Positions 4,635 to 5,068 of a stretch of DNA of 5,068 nt are shown here, one piece after another. The position numbers and the translations under genes were made by a program. The DNA is taken from the NCBI GenBank assembly GCA_009929055.1, contig SABI01000187.1:1-5068 (forward strand), in the 5' to 3' direction. The notes beneath the pieces were generated by a model, which made no database searches, was not told the origin of the DNA, and was given only the letters and a program-made list of their open reading frames with translations. The DNA is from Spirochaetia bacterium (GTDB taxonomy: Bacteria > Spirochaetota > Spirochaetia > Sphaerochaetales > Sphaerochaetaceae). Every line of letters begins with the position of its first letter. Positions within the stretch are counted from its first letter, which is position 1.

Positions 4635-5068
4635 ATGGAAGAAATGGAAGTGAAGGCTCAGGAGTTGAAGAGTCAATTAGAGGCGATAAATGCCGAGAGA
4701 GAGAGTTTTAAGCAAGAAATTGCAGAAATGCAGTCTAAATTACAAGAGGCGGAAACAAAGGGGCAAGCCTCAGAAGATGAAGTTAAGGGGATAAAAGAGC
4801 AAATAAACGCCCTGAATGAGAGTTTAAATGAAATTAACAAAAAAACGACTATGGTAGAGATGGAGAGACAGGGCACATTTGTTGATGCTCTGAAGGAAGT
4901 ATTTGAAAGCGATGCTTTTAAAAGTGAATTTAATGAGTTGCTTGATGGCAAGAGGGCGAAAGCTGCTTTTGAGGTTAAGACAGACCCTACCTCAGTTATC
5001 CTTAGCGGGATGACAGGAGATGTAACAAGGACATACGCTTATGGCGGAATAAAAGGCTCTTTGTATGA
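4635..5068 (+). CDS. Major capsid protein, HK97 fold (N-terminal part; runs off the window)
   Basis: The frame is open from ATG 4635 to the window end, giving 144 residues of a longer protein. Residues 1 to about 70 form a charged, heptad-like coiled coil (many Glu, Lys, Gln and Leu), as expected for the delta scaffold domain that drives procapsid assembly and is later cleaved off. Residues about 78-112 are helical and charged. From about 113 the sequence changes to TDPTSVILSGMTGDVTRTYA, which resembles the start of the mature N-arm in HK97-type capsid proteins (a TGDV.R pattern). K115-T116 is a plausible maturation cleavage point by analogy with HK97, where cleavage follows a Lys; this is inference. 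In-frame TAA at 4620-4622 limits the start; ATG 4635 is the first, with M4 as an alternative. The protease stop is one base upstream. The call depends on position and this pattern, since most of the fold lies outside the window. Confidence 0.88.
   Translation, partial: MEEMEVKAQELKSQLEAINAERESFKQEIAEMQSKLQEAETKGQASEDEVKGIKEQINALNESLNEINKKTTMVEMERQGTFVDALKEVFESDAFKSEFNELLDGKRAKAAFEVKTDPTSVILSGMTGDVTRTYAYGGIKGSLY

Noticed and set aside
1..5068. Stop-codon reassignment, CRISPR array, tRNA, diversity-generating repeat or attachment site
   Set aside because: Genes end normally with TGA, TAA and TAG; no regularly spaced repeats, cloverleaf-like sequence, template/variable repeat pair or integrase-associated site is visible.

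Overview
The window is a contiguous, plus-strand piece of the DNA-packaging and head-assembly module of a tailed double-stranded DNA phage or prophage (Caudoviricetes, HK97 capsid fold). In order it holds: small terminase subunit (28-471), large terminase subunit (464-1768), portal (1842-3101), Mu F / SPP1 gp7-type minor head protein (3218-3985), S78-type prohead protease (4061-4633), and the first 144 codons of a probable HK97-fold major capsid protein (4635 to the window end). No tail, lysis, integrase, repressor, defence or host gene is visible, and nothing convincing is coded on the minus strand.

Host clues: the DNA is moderately AT-rich, the coding strand is purine-loaded, and Ile ATA and Arg AGA/AGG codons are frequent. 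None of the six gene starts has a Shine-Dalgarno sequence at usable spacing, while perfect AAGGAGG heptamers lie inside genes (1265, 3611, 3709) with no start behind them. Four starts, counting one candidate micro-ORF, share the context T(A/T)AG(C/T)T-ATG. This fits Shine-Dalgarno-independent initiation as in Bacteroidota, so a Bacteroides-like gut host is the best inference, but it is not proved. TGA, TAA and TAG all end genes here, so there is no sign of stop-codon reassignment.

How the genes work together: the small and large terminase subunits recognise, cut and pump concatemeric DNA through the portal ring. The minor head protein joins the portal vertex and early procapsid. The capsid protein starts with a long charged coiled coil (delta, or scaffold, domain), which the protease encoded just upstream would remove during maturation. 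The protease and capsid genes are separated by one base.

Punctuation: terL overlaps terS by 8 nt and starts with GTG. AT-rich gaps of 73, 116 and 75 nt precede the portal, minor head protein and protease genes. The 116-nt gap holds a good intrinsic-terminator hairpin (3125-3158) followed by a tandem 11-nt-period repeat. A second terminator-like hairpin (494-528) lies inside the first codons of terL. These, a roughly 40-45-residue extra segment in the TerL nuclease domain, and a 26-codon micro-ORF in the terL-portal gap are the main items for follow-up. I do not see a new multi-gene system here; the layout is a canonical head module with some unusual regulatory punctuation.
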